Source: Congeria kusceri
Taxonomy: Eukaryota; Mollusca; Bivalvia; Myida; Dreissenidae
NCBI GenBank assembly: GCA_027627225.1
Contig: CM051034.1
Span: 9,798,761 to 9,862,760 of the forward strand
DNA length: 64,000 bases
Direction of reading: 5' to 3'
Shown in pieces: positions 1-12,037 of the stretch (the stretch's first letter is position 1; every line of letters starts with the position of its first letter). The notes under the pieces are model-generated. The model saw only the letters and a list, made by a program, of their open reading frames with translations, was not told the DNA's origin and searched no databases. The position numbers and the translations under genes are program-made.

Positions 1-70
1 AATTGTTAAAAATATCTGTGAATTATTTACATGAAGTACAAATTAAACGTATTAAATGAGTTGTTTAAAC

Positions 71-140
71 TCAGATTGGCCGAGCGGTTTGCGCGTCAGA
101 CATTTGATCCGGAGGTCGTAGGTTCGATCCCCGGTTCCTG
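71..140 (+). repeat. tRNA-like promoter region of a SINE-type repeat
   Basis: An A-box-like GGCCGAGCGGTTT and a B box GGTTCGATCCC are spaced as in a tRNA gene, but the T stem and acceptor stem do not pair, so this is not a functional tRNA. A related sequence lies on the minus strand at 6498-6565. Both share the upstream flank TTTACATRAAGTA followed by a run of A/T, so the repeat family extends 5' of the tRNA-like part. Class-III leucine/serine tRNA ancestry is a guess from the GGCCGAG D-arm. Confidence 0.6.
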
Positions 141-153
141 GTTGCGGTACATT

Positions 154-838
154 TTTATGTCCCCACAAAGTGGGAGGCATTAACCATTTCACTTGTCCGT
201 CCGTCCGTCCGTCCGTCCGTACGTACGTCCAGAAATTGGGTGGACACAACTTTTTTTTAACCAACGGCTGAACGGATTTCGCGCAGACTGTCCCAGATGA
301 ACAACCTTAATGTGAAGGTGGTCGTAAAGAAAGGAATTTTGGCTGCGACGAATTTTGGCAGAATTGTGACCCTTTGACATTTTTTCAACTGTATATAATT
401 AATGAAATGTTGTGGACACAACTCCTCTTAAACGGCTTGGGGGATTTCGCTTACACTTTTACAGCTGAACAACTTTAATGTGTAGGTGATCGTAAAGGAA
501 GAAATTTTGGCTGCGACCAATGTTTTGCAGAATTATGATCCTTTGACATTTTTTCCACTATATATATTTCATGAAATTTGTGGACTCAATTTCTCTTTAA
601 CGGCTGGGCGGATTTCGCGCAAACTTTCACAGCTGAACAACCTTAATGTCTAGATGATCGAAAAGATAGAAATTTTGGCTGCGACCAATTTTAGCAGAAT
701 AATGGTCCTTTTTTCTTGTTTCCACTATAGAATATATTATGACAATACATTTGTGTATGCAAATATTAGTGTTGGCGTCACGCTCTTTGTCTGTGTCCAA
801 ACATGCGTCTTGGGGGCATCCGTGTCTGTGACACATCT
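154..838 (+). repeat. Dispersed repeat starting CCCCACAAAGTGGGAGGCATTA
   Basis: The element begins with a short palindrome around CCACAAAGTGGG and a (GTCC)n/(GTAC) stretch. It then carries about three diverged tandem units containing 'GGATTTCGC.CAAACTTTC.CAG.TGAA' and ends CGTGTCTGTGACACATCT. A second, one-unit copy lies at 19634-19978 with the same head and tail, which fixes the boundaries. It is non-coding and its mode of movement is unknown. Confidence 0.65.
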
Positions 839-2447
839 AGTGTGGCCTTTTTTGATGCTTTTCTTGTTATAATACTTCAGTTTTAAATTCAGATGCTTTA
901 GTATTTCAAGTTTATACATTCAATGGCGTATGCTAAAACATACAACAAGAAATGTCTTTAAAAAAGACAATCGGCGTTGAAATTAATATTGAGATGTCAT
1001 TTAAAAATTACCTAAACAGACGGCCAAGATGACTCCAGATTTGTTGGTCCCCACCAATATTAGGAGACTTATTGGACCCCAGATTTTTCGGACACTATAA
1101 GAAAACTTCTCGGACCCAAAAGTTAAATCATTAATATCTATGCCGTGAATAAACCAGTCATAGAGCTCCATGTTTCCACCAGTGATATATGAATAACCAA
1201 TTGTTATCTGAATTTGTCAAGCGAGTTTAACAAATTAACAATGCAGGAAAATAATTTCGGGAATGAATTAAAATTATTATGTATCAGACGAGTCTATAAG
1301 ACTATATATAGTTATTTATAGCACCGATAATATACCATTCATGTTAGTTATCTAATATAAAAACGATTTGAAGTCAAGTAAGCATTTATGCTGTGTATCC
1401 CAAGAAAAAGCAATAGTCAGGGAACATTCAGCGATTTTTGAAATGTTAAGATTTTATTTTTGATAACACGAACATAAAAATTCTTTAGACTGACGATTTT
1501 AAATTATATTAGTAGAACTATGATATATCAATGGTTCCTGTGTATAATTAGTATTGCAAATTGTGTATTTATGCTACGCGAATAACAATTCGACGTATTC
1601 CGAATCTTCTTTCATGACATTTTATCTATAGAAAATGTAGCATCTTTTAACATATTAAATAACATCTACTGGAGAAGTTGATAGAAAGATGCAATTATAA
1701 TTAATCGTTAATAAATCGTAACCACAATTTTAATTCAAATTAACACTAAGTTTATAAATATAAATTCCCCATTTATTGAAATTTTTAGGGTTATGATTCT
1801 CTGAACGCTATTATTGATGCATGTACGAGTATATTAACACAGCTATATACAACGGCTGCTAGCTACGCGCGCTATTTTTAGAATGACACTACTGTTTCTG
1901 GAATGTGATGAACTCGGTAGAATCAATGGGCTACATGGAAAAGCAACTCTATGAATGAGATTTATGAATGGGAAAATTGCACAATTGCTATTTATAGAGC
2001 TACCGCTTATATAAATGTTGGCTAAACAAAATAGTTATTTCGTTACGTGAATGAATATAGCATTCTGTTTATGGCATACAATGAGAAAAAACGATCATAA
2101 TTAGCCTCAGTTCAAGAGTATATGTCGAGAATATGTTTATAACTTCATTTTAACCGCTTATGTAAACAATTATGTAATTTTTTTATCCCCAAAAGTATGC
2201 AACAGTTATTGGTATACGTTCAACCATTGTTTGAAGTTTGCATTCCCTAAAATTAGAAAATTTGCCTAATTCTATTGGCATTCAATGTTCCCGCTGCATA
2301 ATTATCGCAAGAAATCTAGGTTAAAGGTTTCTTAGACAGCTGCGCCGAAAAATATGTGAACAAGTCAATTTAAAGCTCTCCAACTTACTTCTGACTCTTA
2401 TATTGTCTCCCTTGACCACATCACAAGTTACCTCCCATGTGTTTCAG
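839..2447. other. AT-rich stretch, mostly intron of the ferritin gene ending at 2582
   Basis: No coding exon, tRNA or clear repeat was recognised. If the terminal exon at 2448 belongs to a conventional ferritin gene, this sequence is its last intron, and the earlier exons lie left of the window or were missed. Confidence 0.4.
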
Positions 2448-2582
2448 CTGAGGCACACACTGAAGGACCGCTTCCTGGGGCAGAATGTGGACTTCATCGA
2501 GGAGTTAAAGGACCACATCGGCCGCCTCAGCAAAATGAAGCCCGGCCAGTACGACCTGCCGGTGTACCTTTATGACCTCTAA
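2448..2582 (+). CDS. Ferritin, last coding exon (partial gene, divergent secreted-type paralogue)
   Basis: The acceptor CCCATGTGTTTCAG is followed by 44 codons and a TAA. The reading frame covers the end of helix D and helix E of a ferritin: ...DRFLGQNVDFIEELKDHIG... aligns without gaps to the [12 protein letters not shown]... stretch of the ferritin exon at 21052-21186. Exon length (135 nt) and phase 0 are identical between the two, so they are paralogues. The ferroxidase-centre glutamine (Q141 in human H-chain numbering) aligns to Asn here with Gln one position earlier, and the C terminus (PVYLYDL) is unlike the usual GLGEYMFD. This subunit may therefore have altered or no ferroxidase activity. 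The rest of the gene is outside the window. The ferritin assignment rests on this exon alone but is helped by the identical exon architecture. Confidence 0.8.
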   Translation: MRHTLKDRFLGQNVDFIEELKDHIGRLSKMKPGQYDLPVYLYDL

Positions 2583-2697
2583 CAACGAGTGCTTTTTCTT
2601 TGAAAGAATTACACGACAGAACACTTTAATAACACTCGAATAATAATAATACATGAACCAACAATTTCAACGTTGTGGAGCAGACCAACCACTCAGA

Positions 2698-2703
2698 AAT
2701 AAA
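2698..2703 (+). terminator. Polyadenylation signal AATAAA for the ferritin exon
   Basis: AATAAA lies 116 bases after the stop codon at 2580-2582. Another AATAAA-like site occurs near 2928 and could be used instead. Confidence 0.5.
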
Positions 2704-3539
2704 TTTAAGTAGATCTGAATTAATGTAGTTGTTAAAGCAAATGCAATTCTTATTGAATGTTGTCTGGCCAGTTTTCCATCATGTGCGAAAGAAGTACATG
2801 TATATTGATATATTTTCTACAGTTCTTAGTTTGGTTCAAAGGCATAACTACATATACGAATATATGTTTGCTACATGGCTAAATTGTTTTATTAAAGGTA
2901 GTCTTGATTGCATGCTTGCCAAATATAAATAAACATAATGTTAACATATGTAGCATGTTTATTATAAATCAAGTTTGTTACAACTTTAAACGTTTGAACC
3001 TACAGTATGCAAACTGTTTCATATTGAAACATTTATATGAAAGAAATAACAAAATAACTCCTATAGAGAGGTTGTTGAACTCATAAATCATAATATTTGT
3101 GTCGAATGTCGTTTCATAAACCTAGTGTGTCGTTTGAACATGAGAGAATCACGTGGAATTAAATGAAATAATAATGGCAATACTTGACAGGGTATGGTGT
3201 GAAAGTGTGTTCTGATAATGTGAACGGGTAAACTAGAGTACGGTGTGAAAGGTGGAATGTAAAATTTGAAACGGTCAACTAGAGCACGACGTGAAACGTC
3301 TAATGCATTATGTAAATAATTAAATAGTTCACGATGTGAAAGAGCGAATCGATTATATGAAATGTTTAGGGCATAATGTGAAAGGCTTAACTAGGGCATA
3401 ATGTGAATCGGTTATCGAGGCAATATGTGAAGAAGTTAACTACAGCAAGATGTGAAAAGGTTAAGTAAGGCATGGTGGGAAAGAGTTAATTAGGGCATGA
3501 TGTGAAATAATTAACTAGGGCATGATGTGCATGATGTTT

Positions 3540-4443
3540 TTCAGTTTCAAATACATGTATACCCATATTCGGAAAAATGTCCCCTCCCCCCTGGCGACCA
3601 TGATTTTCAACAGAGCGAAACCATTTCAGCAACTTTGGTAAAGAACCACCTAAGGCATATTTCTGTGAAATTATTTTAAAATCCGAGCAGTGGTTTCTGA
3701 AATAAGTTTTTAAGTTTTAAATATACACATATTCGGAAAAATGCCTCCCCCTGGCGGCCATGTTTTTCCACAGAGCAAAACTGTTTGAGTAACTTTGGTA
3801 GAGAACCACCCAGTGAACTTTTCTGTGAAATTATTTCGAAATCCAAACAGTGGTTTCTGACAAGAAGATTTTCACAGTTTTCAATATAGTAATATAATTA
3901 AGAAAAAATGGTCCCAAGCCGTGGCGGCCATGTTTTTCAACGGAACGGAACCATTTGAGCAGACTTTGGTAGAGAACCATCCAAGGAATAGTTCTGTGAA
4001 CTAGTTTTTAAATCCAACTAGTGGTTTCTGACAAGAAGATTTTCAAAGATTTCAATATAGCCATACAAGGGAAAATGGCACGGCCCCTGGGGGCATGTTT
4101 TTCAACACAGCGAAACCATTTGAGCAATTTTGGTAGAGGATCACCCAAGGATCATTTTTGTGAAATTATTAGAAAATCCACCCAGGGCTTTTGGAGGAGA
4201 TGTCGTCTAAATATTGTTTTCTATTTATAGCTCTGGCTGCCATCTTGTGCAGCGGAACGGAACCATGTGAGCAAATTTGTTAGAGGACCACCCAAGGAAC
4301 ATTTCTGTGAAGTTTTATCATAGTCGGCCTACCGGTTTCGGAGGAGATATGTCGTTTAAAGGAAAAGTTTACGCAAGGACGGACGCACGGACACACGGTG
4401 GACGAACCGCCACGGCATAAGCTCGCTGGCCTTCGGCCAGTGG
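3540..4443. repeat. Tandem array element, ~165-bp units containing CCCTGGCGGCCATGTTTTTC
   Basis: About five diverged units each contain a CTGGCGGCCATGTTTTTCAA core, CCATTTGAGCAACTTTGGTAGAG and a TTCTGTGAAATTATT segment. The element ends in a (GGACGGACGCACGGAC) run and a short palindrome CTGGCCTTCGGCCAG. The CTGGCGGCCATG core also occurs in units of the array element at 23481-25258, so the two share modules. Non-coding. Confidence 0.6.
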
Positions 4444-4647
4444 ATTTAACTAAAGTATGGTGTGAAAGGATTAACTAGGGCAATATATGAAAGAGTTAAC
4501 ATGGACATGACTTGAAAGGGTTATCTAGGCATGATGTGAAAGAGTTAAGTAGAGCATGATGTGAAAGGGTTAAATAGAGCATAACGCGAAAGGATGAATG
4601 CATTATGTTAAATCGTTGTCTAGATCGCGATATGAAATGACAATTGC

Positions 4648-5368
4648 ATAATAATAATAATAATAATAATAACTTTATTTCATGAAGAATTCACGTTAAG
4701 AAACACTATTTCTTTTTTACAATGTGGTCTTCAATAAACAAACACAAGTGAAACCATCCATACTAAAAACATACTCGCCAATTAACACCAATAACTCAAC
4801 TATAGTAATAAAAATAAAAATAATAATGATAATAATAGTTATAATAATGTTGATAATAACGATGATGATGATGGTTGTGAGGGTGATGATGATCATCATA
4901 ATGGTGATGATTATGATGGTGATGGCGATGGTGATGATGATGATATGATGATGGTGATGATGATGATGATATGATGATGATTACACTCTTGCAAAAACGC
5001 AACAAAACGTCACAAAGAAATAGTAAAAATCTAGCAAAACAAGCAATCTGTGAACATAAATCACTGATTTCTTACTAGGTATTGTTTGAAGTTCTTTTTG
5101 AATGTACATGTAGTAATGGAAGATGCCTGTCTTATATTAATCGGGATAAAATTCCATACATTTCTTGCACAGTAAGAGAACGCTCGTTTTCCATATTTGG
5201 TTTTAAACGGAACAGATGATATATCGTTGTGGGTGGTGGATCTGAGAGCGTATGCATTGTTATTTGAGAAGTTTATTACATCATTAAAATAAGAGGGCAT
5301 TAAACCGAGTAAAAATGTATGAACAAAAGTTCCAATGAGGAAAGTACACTTGTTGTCAAATGTGAAAT
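4648..5368 (-). mobile_element. Non-LTR retrotransposon (LINE) 3' end, 5'-truncated
   Basis: On the minus strand the 5300-5061 frame gives a C-terminal LINE tail (LPSYF-like start MPSYFND, then YGKRAFSYCARNVWNFIP and a final FKKNFKQYLV). It is the conserved tail that follows the reverse transcriptase domain of many CR1/L2-like elements, and it is open upstream to about 5365. The 3' UTR contains a long ATC/ATT microsatellite and finishes GAAATAAAG followed by (TTA)n at 4651-4673, a typical LINE 3' terminus. The fragment is dead: everything upstream of the tail is absent. Confidence 0.7.
4840..4985. repeat. GAT/GATGAT trinucleotide microsatellite
   Basis: Runs of GATGATGATG with interruptions, inside the 3' UTR of the LINE remnant. 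Open frames through it (His/Ser-rich and Ile/Met-rich) are artefacts of the repeat. Confidence 0.85.
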
Positions 5369-5400
5369 GGTGAACTAGAACGAATAATGGAACATTTTAA

Positions 5401-5898
5401 AATAAGAGCCGAAAACCTACTCGGAAGAGCAAATCACGGCGTAATTTGATATGGTGTGTCAAAATGTACATGTATCTTTACTGCCACAGAACTATATATA
5501 CACGTAAATGTAATTTATGAATACCACATGCTATTGCGCCACCGTCGCATTGATTCCATTTGCCAGTAATGACGTCGTCCGTTGAGCACATAAACACAAG
5601 GGTATATTAAACTTTAACGAGTATGTACAATAAGTCAGTCTAGGAATGTCCAAAAGTAAAAACGTATGGTAAAGCTTACACTAACTTTTACAACTTGTCA
5701 TTAAAGACTAGTTAAGTTATGATGAAGCAATTGTAGTTTGCTCTAGTTTATAAAGTTCTCGGGTTGAAATAATTATTAACTCATTAACTTCGTTGTTGGT
5801 GTCAATATTTAAAGTTTCATAATAAATACGCATACACATATAAACCTATAAAAATCGGTTTACGGTGTTAAGTCAAAATGGAAACAGTTCAGTACAGT
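5401..5898. other. Non-coding stretch downstream of the minus-strand gene
   Basis: Probable 3' UTR and flank of the exon at 5899-6285. I found no AATAAA on the minus strand close to the stop codon. Confidence 0.3.
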
Positions 5899-6285
5899 TC
5901 AGTACAGTTTTGTATTGTAAGTCAACATCGGAACGTGGCTGGGGAGAACACGACTTCTGCCGTGAGAGACGCTAAGTCTGCTGACGCGCTTGGTTCCCGG
6001 CATAGGCGTGTTTGTGGGCGCGCGACAATAACTAGGGGCCACCAGGTTGCTCCGTGCGGCTTCGATGACAGTTCTGTCGTCCTCTCGCAGCTTTTTCCTG
6101 TTCTTCCTCCTGTACAGCAGTGTCGACACCGCCGGCTCGTCGTACATGACGGTGCTCTGGCTCTGGATCCACTCTTTGGTCCAAGGGGAGACAGCCTGGT
6201 TGAGCTCCCTGGCAGCCTCTCTCTGCATGTGCTCCATGAGCGTCTTGCCGTTCCAGGTCTGTCGTATCATTGACAAGTACTTGTC
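5899..6285 (-). CDS. Last coding exon of an unrecognised basic protein gene
   Basis: On the minus strand the acceptor CTGTATTTTCAG precedes 128 codons and a TGA. The exon starts DKYLSMIRQTWNGKTLMEHM and ends ...PMLTYNTKLY. It holds a helical, charged stretch (MQREAARELNQAV), then RRKNRKKLREDD and a Ser/Arg-rich tail; no catalytic motif, signal peptide or membrane segment is visible. It begins in phase 0. The exon at 17851-18351 ends in phase 0 if the donor AAC|GTAAAA is used, so the two can be joined into a 295-residue protein with an 11.5 kb intron. The style (R/S-rich, short helices, no enzyme motif) would fit a structural or ciliary protein, but I do not recognise the family. Additional exons between them cannot be excluded. 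Confidence 0.6.
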   Translation of the reverse strand, partial: DKYLSMIRQTWNGKTLMEHMQREAARELNQAVSPWTKEWIQSQSTVMYDEPAVSTLLYRRKNRKKLREDDRTVIEAARSNLVAPSYCRAPTNTPMPGTKRVSRLSVSHGRSRVLPSHVPMLTYNTKLY

Positions 6286-6497
6286 CTGAAAATACAGTAG
6301 GCAAAAAGTAGGCTACACCGAAGACATTTTAGCCATTTCAATTTATTACAATATAGACAATATAGATAATCACAGTTTTCTGTTAAAAGGACATGTTCAC
6401 AGATTTTCGTATATTTTTCAGTATGCCATTTAATGTTTTAACTTGACAGAACTAAAAAGCTGAAGTATAATATTTCACGAAATTGGTAAAAAAAACA

Positions 6498-6565
6498 ACG
6501 TTATTCGAACCTCAGACCTCCGGATCAAAAGTCTTGCGCCTTAACCACTCGGCTATTCCGATGTA
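6498..6565 (-). repeat. tRNA-like SINE-type repeat, same family as 71-140
   Basis: Minus-strand A box (GCCGAGTGGTTAAGGC) and B-box region (GAGGTTCGAAT), with GATCCGGAGGT between them as in the copy at 71-140. The T arm is broken, so it is not a tRNA gene. The shared TTTACATAAAGTA flank lies at about 6573-6590. Confidence 0.55.
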
Positions 6566-7009
6566 CAATTTTTACTTTATGTAAATGATCTACGTGTTTT
6601 CAAAAATTTTAACGGAAACAGCAGAAACATTCCAAATTATTCCATCGTTTAACGTTACAAACGCTTTATAATTGTATCGATTTCAACTGACGATTACTCA
6701 TTAACGAAACGGTATTGACATTATATTTCTATGTCCGTAGAGTTATTTCGCTCCTTTATATGCACGTTTCTTTTATTTTTGGAATCTGTGACAATAAGTT
6801 AGAAAATTGTTAATTCGCCAATCTGTGAACAAGTCCCTTTAAATAATTTATATTTTTGGACCGATGATGATGAGATATATCGTATAGATAATTACATAAA
6901 CATATAGTTATTTTTATCTACCCCGGTATACGTTTTCGTTATTTACAAAATGGGCCCGATACATTCATTTACATTTACTTTTTTGAAACATCATGTAGGA
7001 GATTGACCC

Positions 7010-10000
7010 TCAAATAAGGTGTCATTTACCATCGTAGAAGGTCTCACTAACAATGGTAGAAGATCTCACTGACCATCGTAAAACGATTTACTGACCATCA
7101 TAAAAGGTCTCTCTGACCATAATAGAAGATCTCATTGACCATGATAGAATGTCTAACTGACTACCGTAGTAGGACTTGCTGACCACCAGAGGTCGCACTG
7201 ACCATTATAGAAGGTCCCACTGACCACCAACGATCTCACTGACCATTATACAAGGTCCCACCGACCATCGTAGAACGTCTCACCGACCATTGTAGAAAAT
7301 CTCACTGACCATCGAAGAAGACCTCACTGACCATCATAGAAGGTTTCACTGACCACATAAAAGATCTCACTGACTATCGTAGACGATCTCAGTGACCATC
7401 GTAGAAGGTCTTACTGACCATCATAGAAGGTCTCTCTGACCATTATAGAAGGCCACAATGACCTTCATAGAAGATCTCTCTGATTATTATAGAAGATCAC
7501 ACTGACCTTAATAGAAGATCTCATTGACCATCAAAGAAGATCTCCGTGACCATTATAGAAGATCTCACTGACCACCATAGGTCTCACTGACCATCATAGA
7601 TCTCGCTGACCATTATATAAGCTCTCACAGATCATCATATAACGTCTCAGAGACCACCATTGAAGCTCTCACTGACCATCGTAGGTCTCACTCTCACTGA
7701 CCACCATAGCACATCTCACTGACCATCATAGAAGGTCTCACTAACCATCATACAAGATCTCTCTGACTATCATAGCATGAATCACTAACCATTATAGGCC
7801 TATCTGACTATCATAGAAGGTCTCACTGACTATCATAGAAGGTCTCTCTGACTATCATAGAAGGTCTCTCTGACTATCATAGAAGGTCTCACTGACTCGT
7901 CTCTCTGACTATCATAGAAGGTCTCTCTGACTATCATAAAAGGTCTCACTGACAATCATAGAAAGTCCCACTGACTATGGTAGAAGATCTCTCTGACTAT
8001 CATAGACGGTCTCTCTGACTATCATAGAATGTCTCTCTGACTATCATAGAAGGTCTGTCTGACTATCATAGAAGGTCTCTCTGATTATCGTAGAAGGTCT
8101 TCTCTGACTATCATAAGAAGGGCTCTCTGACTATCATAGAATGTCTCTCTGACTATCATAGAAGGTCATTCTGACTATCATGGAAGGCCTGTCTTACTAT
8201 CATAGAAGATCTCACTGACTATCAGAGAAGGTCTCTCTGACCATCATAGCACGTCTCACTGACCATCAGAGAAGGTCTCACTAACCATCATACAAGATCT
8301 CTTTGACCATCATACAAGATCTCTCTGACCATTATTGGTCTCTCTGACTATCATAGAAGGTCTCTCTGACTATCATAGAAGGTCTCTCTGATTATCATAG
8401 AGGGCTCTCTGACCATCATAGAAGATCTCTCTGACCATCGTAGAAGGTATCACTGACCTGTATAGGTCTTACTGACTATCATAGAAGGTTGCGCTGACCA
8501 TCGTAAAAGGTCTCTCTGACCATCATAGAAGGTATCACTGACCATCATAGAAGGTATCACTGACCATCATAGAAGGTATCACTGACCATCATAGAAGGTA
8601 TCATTGACAATCATAGAAGGTCTCTCTGACTATCATCCTAGAACGTCTCACTGACCATCCTACAAGGTCTCTCTGACCATCATACAAGACTTTTCTGACT
8701 ATCATAGAAGGTATCACTGACCATTATAGGTCTCACTGACTATCATAGAAGGTCTCTCTAACCATCATAGAAGATCTCTCTAACCATCATAGAAGATCTC
8801 TCTGACCATCGTAGAAGATCTCTCTGACCATCATAGAAGATCTCTCTGACCATCATAGAAGACCTCTCTGACCATCATAGAAGATCTCTCTGACCAGCAT
8901 AAAAGATCACTGATCATTATAGAAGGTATCACAGACCATCATAGAAGGTCTCTCTGAACATCATAGCACGTCTCACTGACCATCATAGAAGGTCTCTCTG
9001 AGCATCATAGCACGTCTCACTAACAATCATTGAACGTCTCACTGACCATCATAGTACGTCTCACTGACCATAATACAAGGTCTTTCTGACCATAATACAA
9101 GGTCTCTCTGACCATCATAGAAGGTCTCTCTGACCATCGTAGAAGGTCTCTCCGACCATCATTAAAGATCGCACTGCCCATCATAGAAGGTATCACTGAC
9201 CATCAAAGAAGGTCTCTCTGACTATCATACAAGATCTCTCTGACCATCATAGAAGATCTCTCTGACCATCATAGAAGACCTCTCTGACCATCATAGAAGA
9301 TCTCTCTGACCAGCATAAAAGATCACACTCACCTTCATGGAAGGTCTTACTAACCATGGTAGAAATCTCACTGACCATCGTAGAAGGTCTCTCTGACTAT
9401 CATAAAAGGTCTCACTGACTATCATAGAAGGTCTCACTGACTATCATATAAGATCTCTCTGACTATCATAGAAGGTCGCACTGACCATCATAGAATGTCT
9501 CTTTGACCATTATAAAAGATCACACTGACCTTCATAGAAGGTCTTGCTGACCATCGTAGAAGATCTCACTGAACAACGTAGACGATCTCACTGACCATTG
9601 TAGAAGGTTTCACTGACCATTATAGAAGGTATCTTTGACCATCATAGGAGATCTCACTGACCTATATAGAAGATCTCACTGACCAACATGGACGGTCTTA
9701 CTGACCACCATAGAAGATCTTACTAACTACTATAGAAGATCTCACTTAACACCATAGAAGATCTCACTGACCATCATAGAAGGTCTCACTGACCATTATA
9801 GAAGGTCTGAATGACCATCATAGAAGGTCTCTCTGACCATTATAGAAGTTCACACTGACCTTCATAGAACGTCTTACTGACCATCGTAGAAGATCTCACT
9901 GACCAACGTAGAAGATCTCAATGACCGTCTTAGAAGGTTTCACTGACCATCATAGAAGTTATCTCTGACCATCATAGAATATCTCCCTGAACATCATATA

Positions 10001-11765
10001 AGATCTCACTGAACTATATCTCACTGACCACCATAATAGGACTCACTGATCACCATATAAGATTTTACTAACCACCATAGAAGATCTCATTGACCACCAT
10101 AGAAGATCTCAATGACCATCATAGAAGGTTTCGGTGACCACTGAATATCATAAACGGTCTCACTGACAATCATATGAGGTCTCTCTGATCATCATTGAAT
10201 ATCTCACTGACCACCATAAGTCTCACTGACCATCCTACAAGGTCTAACTGACTTTCATATGAGGTCTCTCTGACCGTCATTGAGGATCTCACTGACCACC
10301 AAAGAAGATCTCACTGACCACCATACAAGATCTCTTACTAACAACCATAGAAGATCTCTCTGACCACCATAGCAGATCTCACTGACCATCATACAAGATC
10401 TCAATGACCACCAAATAAGATCTGACTGACCACCATACAAGAACTAACTGACCACCATATCTCTCACAGACCACCATAAAAGATCTCACTGACCATCATT
10501 CAAGATCTTACTGACCACCATAGAAGATCTCACTGACCACCAGAGAAATCTCACTAAAAACCATATAAGATCTCACTGACCACCATACAAGATGTCACTG
10601 ACCACCATAGAGGATCTCACTGACCACCATAGAAGATCTCACTGACCACCATATATCTCACTGACACCCATATAAGATCTCATTAACCACCATACAAGAT
10701 CTCACTGACCTCTATAGGAGATCTCACTGACCTCCATAGAAGATCTCACTGACCACCATATATCTCACTGACAACCATACAAGATCTCATTGACCACCAT
10801 AGAAGATCACCATATATTTCACTGACCACTATATAAGATCTCACTGACCACCATACACGATCTTACTGACCACCATACACAATCTCACTAACCTCCATAG
10901 AAGATCTTACTGACAACCATATATCTCAGTGACCACCATAGAAGATCTCACTGACCATCTTAGAAGATCTCTCTGACTACTATAGCAGATCTCACAGACC
11001 ACCATAGAAGATCTCAGTGAACAACATGTAAGATCTCACAGACCACCATAGAAGATCTCATTGACCATCGTAGACGGTCTCACTGACCACCAACTAAGAT
11101 CTCATTGACCAACATAGAAGGTCTCATTTACCATTGTAAAAGGTCCCACTGACCACCATATAATATCTCACTGATCATCGTAGGAGATCTCATTGACAAT
11201 CGTAGAAGGTCTCATTGACCACCATGGATCTCACTGACCATCATACAAGATCTTACTGACCATCATAGAAGATCTCACTGACCATTGCAGAAGACCTCAC
11301 TACCACCATAAGTCTCTCTGACCATCATATAAGGTATCTCTGACCATCATAGAAGATCTCTCTGACCACCATAGAAGATCGCACTGACCACCATAGAAGA
11401 TCTCACTGATTATCATAGTAGATATCACTGACCATCATAGAAGATCTCACTGACCACCATAGAAGATCTCACTGACCACCATATATCTCACTGACCACCA
11501 TTGAAGATCTCACTGACCTACCGGTATATAGAAGACCTAAATGACCATCATAGATCTCACTGACGACCATAAAAGATCTCACTGACCACCATTGATCTCA
11601 CTGACCACCATAGAAGATCTCTCTGACTACCATAGAAAATCTCTCGGACCACTATAGAAGATCTAACTGATCATTACAGAAGGTATCACTGACCACCATA
11701 GGTCTCACTGACCACCATATAAGGTCTCACCGACCATCGGAAAACATCTCACTGACCACCGTTTC
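7010..11765. repeat. 4.7-kb minisatellite, ~22-bp unit CTGACCATCATAGAAGGTCTCA
   Basis: More than 200 diverged units with the core ACTGACCATCATAGAAGATCT run without interruption. Unit variants cluster: CTCTCTGACTATCATAGAAGG dominates 7,800-8,400, whereas TGACCACCATAGAAGATCT dominates 10,300-11,700, showing local homogenisation. Many units carry AGATCT. It is non-coding and occupies about 40% of the intron between the exons at 5899 and 17851. Confidence 0.95.
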
Positions 11766-11887
11766 ACGTCCCTGGACAGATACCGAAACAAAAACAAATA
11801 CGTTATGTTTATTTGAACAGCTTTATTGTATAAATAACTAAATATAAAACCGATAAATAGAAACATACTTAATAGTTTCTTGTCTTG

Positions 11888-11893
11888 TTTATT
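11888..11893 (-). terminator. Polyadenylation signal AATAAA for the Arg-rich gene
   Basis: TTTATT on the plus strand reads AATAAA on the minus strand, 145 bases beyond the TAA at 12038, giving a plausible 3' end for the intronless gene at 12038-12946. Confidence 0.45.
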
Positions 11894-12037
11894 GTTAAAC
11901 ATAGATTATACATACGTACAAACTGGTTGTGATCAGAATTAAATGATTAAATAGCTAAACTTATTGAACAGCACAGGTGCATAAAACATTTTTAAAATTG
12001 TCAATGTCTGCTGAAAAATTGCGCTCCTTCCCCTTTC

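Larger units (their letters stand above)
3125..5400. repeat. Minisatellite of about 25-33 bp (GGGCATGATGTGAAAGGGTTAACTA), interrupted
   Basis: Diverged units with the core ATGTGAAAG.GTTAACTA run from about 3125 to 3535, resume at 4443-4645 and end with a fragment at about 5360-5385. The gaps are filled by the array-bearing element at 3540-4443 and a LINE 3' end at 4648-5368, so the minisatellite existed first and was split twice. Confidence 0.7.

Noticed and set aside
7010..11765. CRISPR-like array
   Set aside because: No repeat-spacer alternation; units are contiguous and diverged, and the DNA is eukaryotic.
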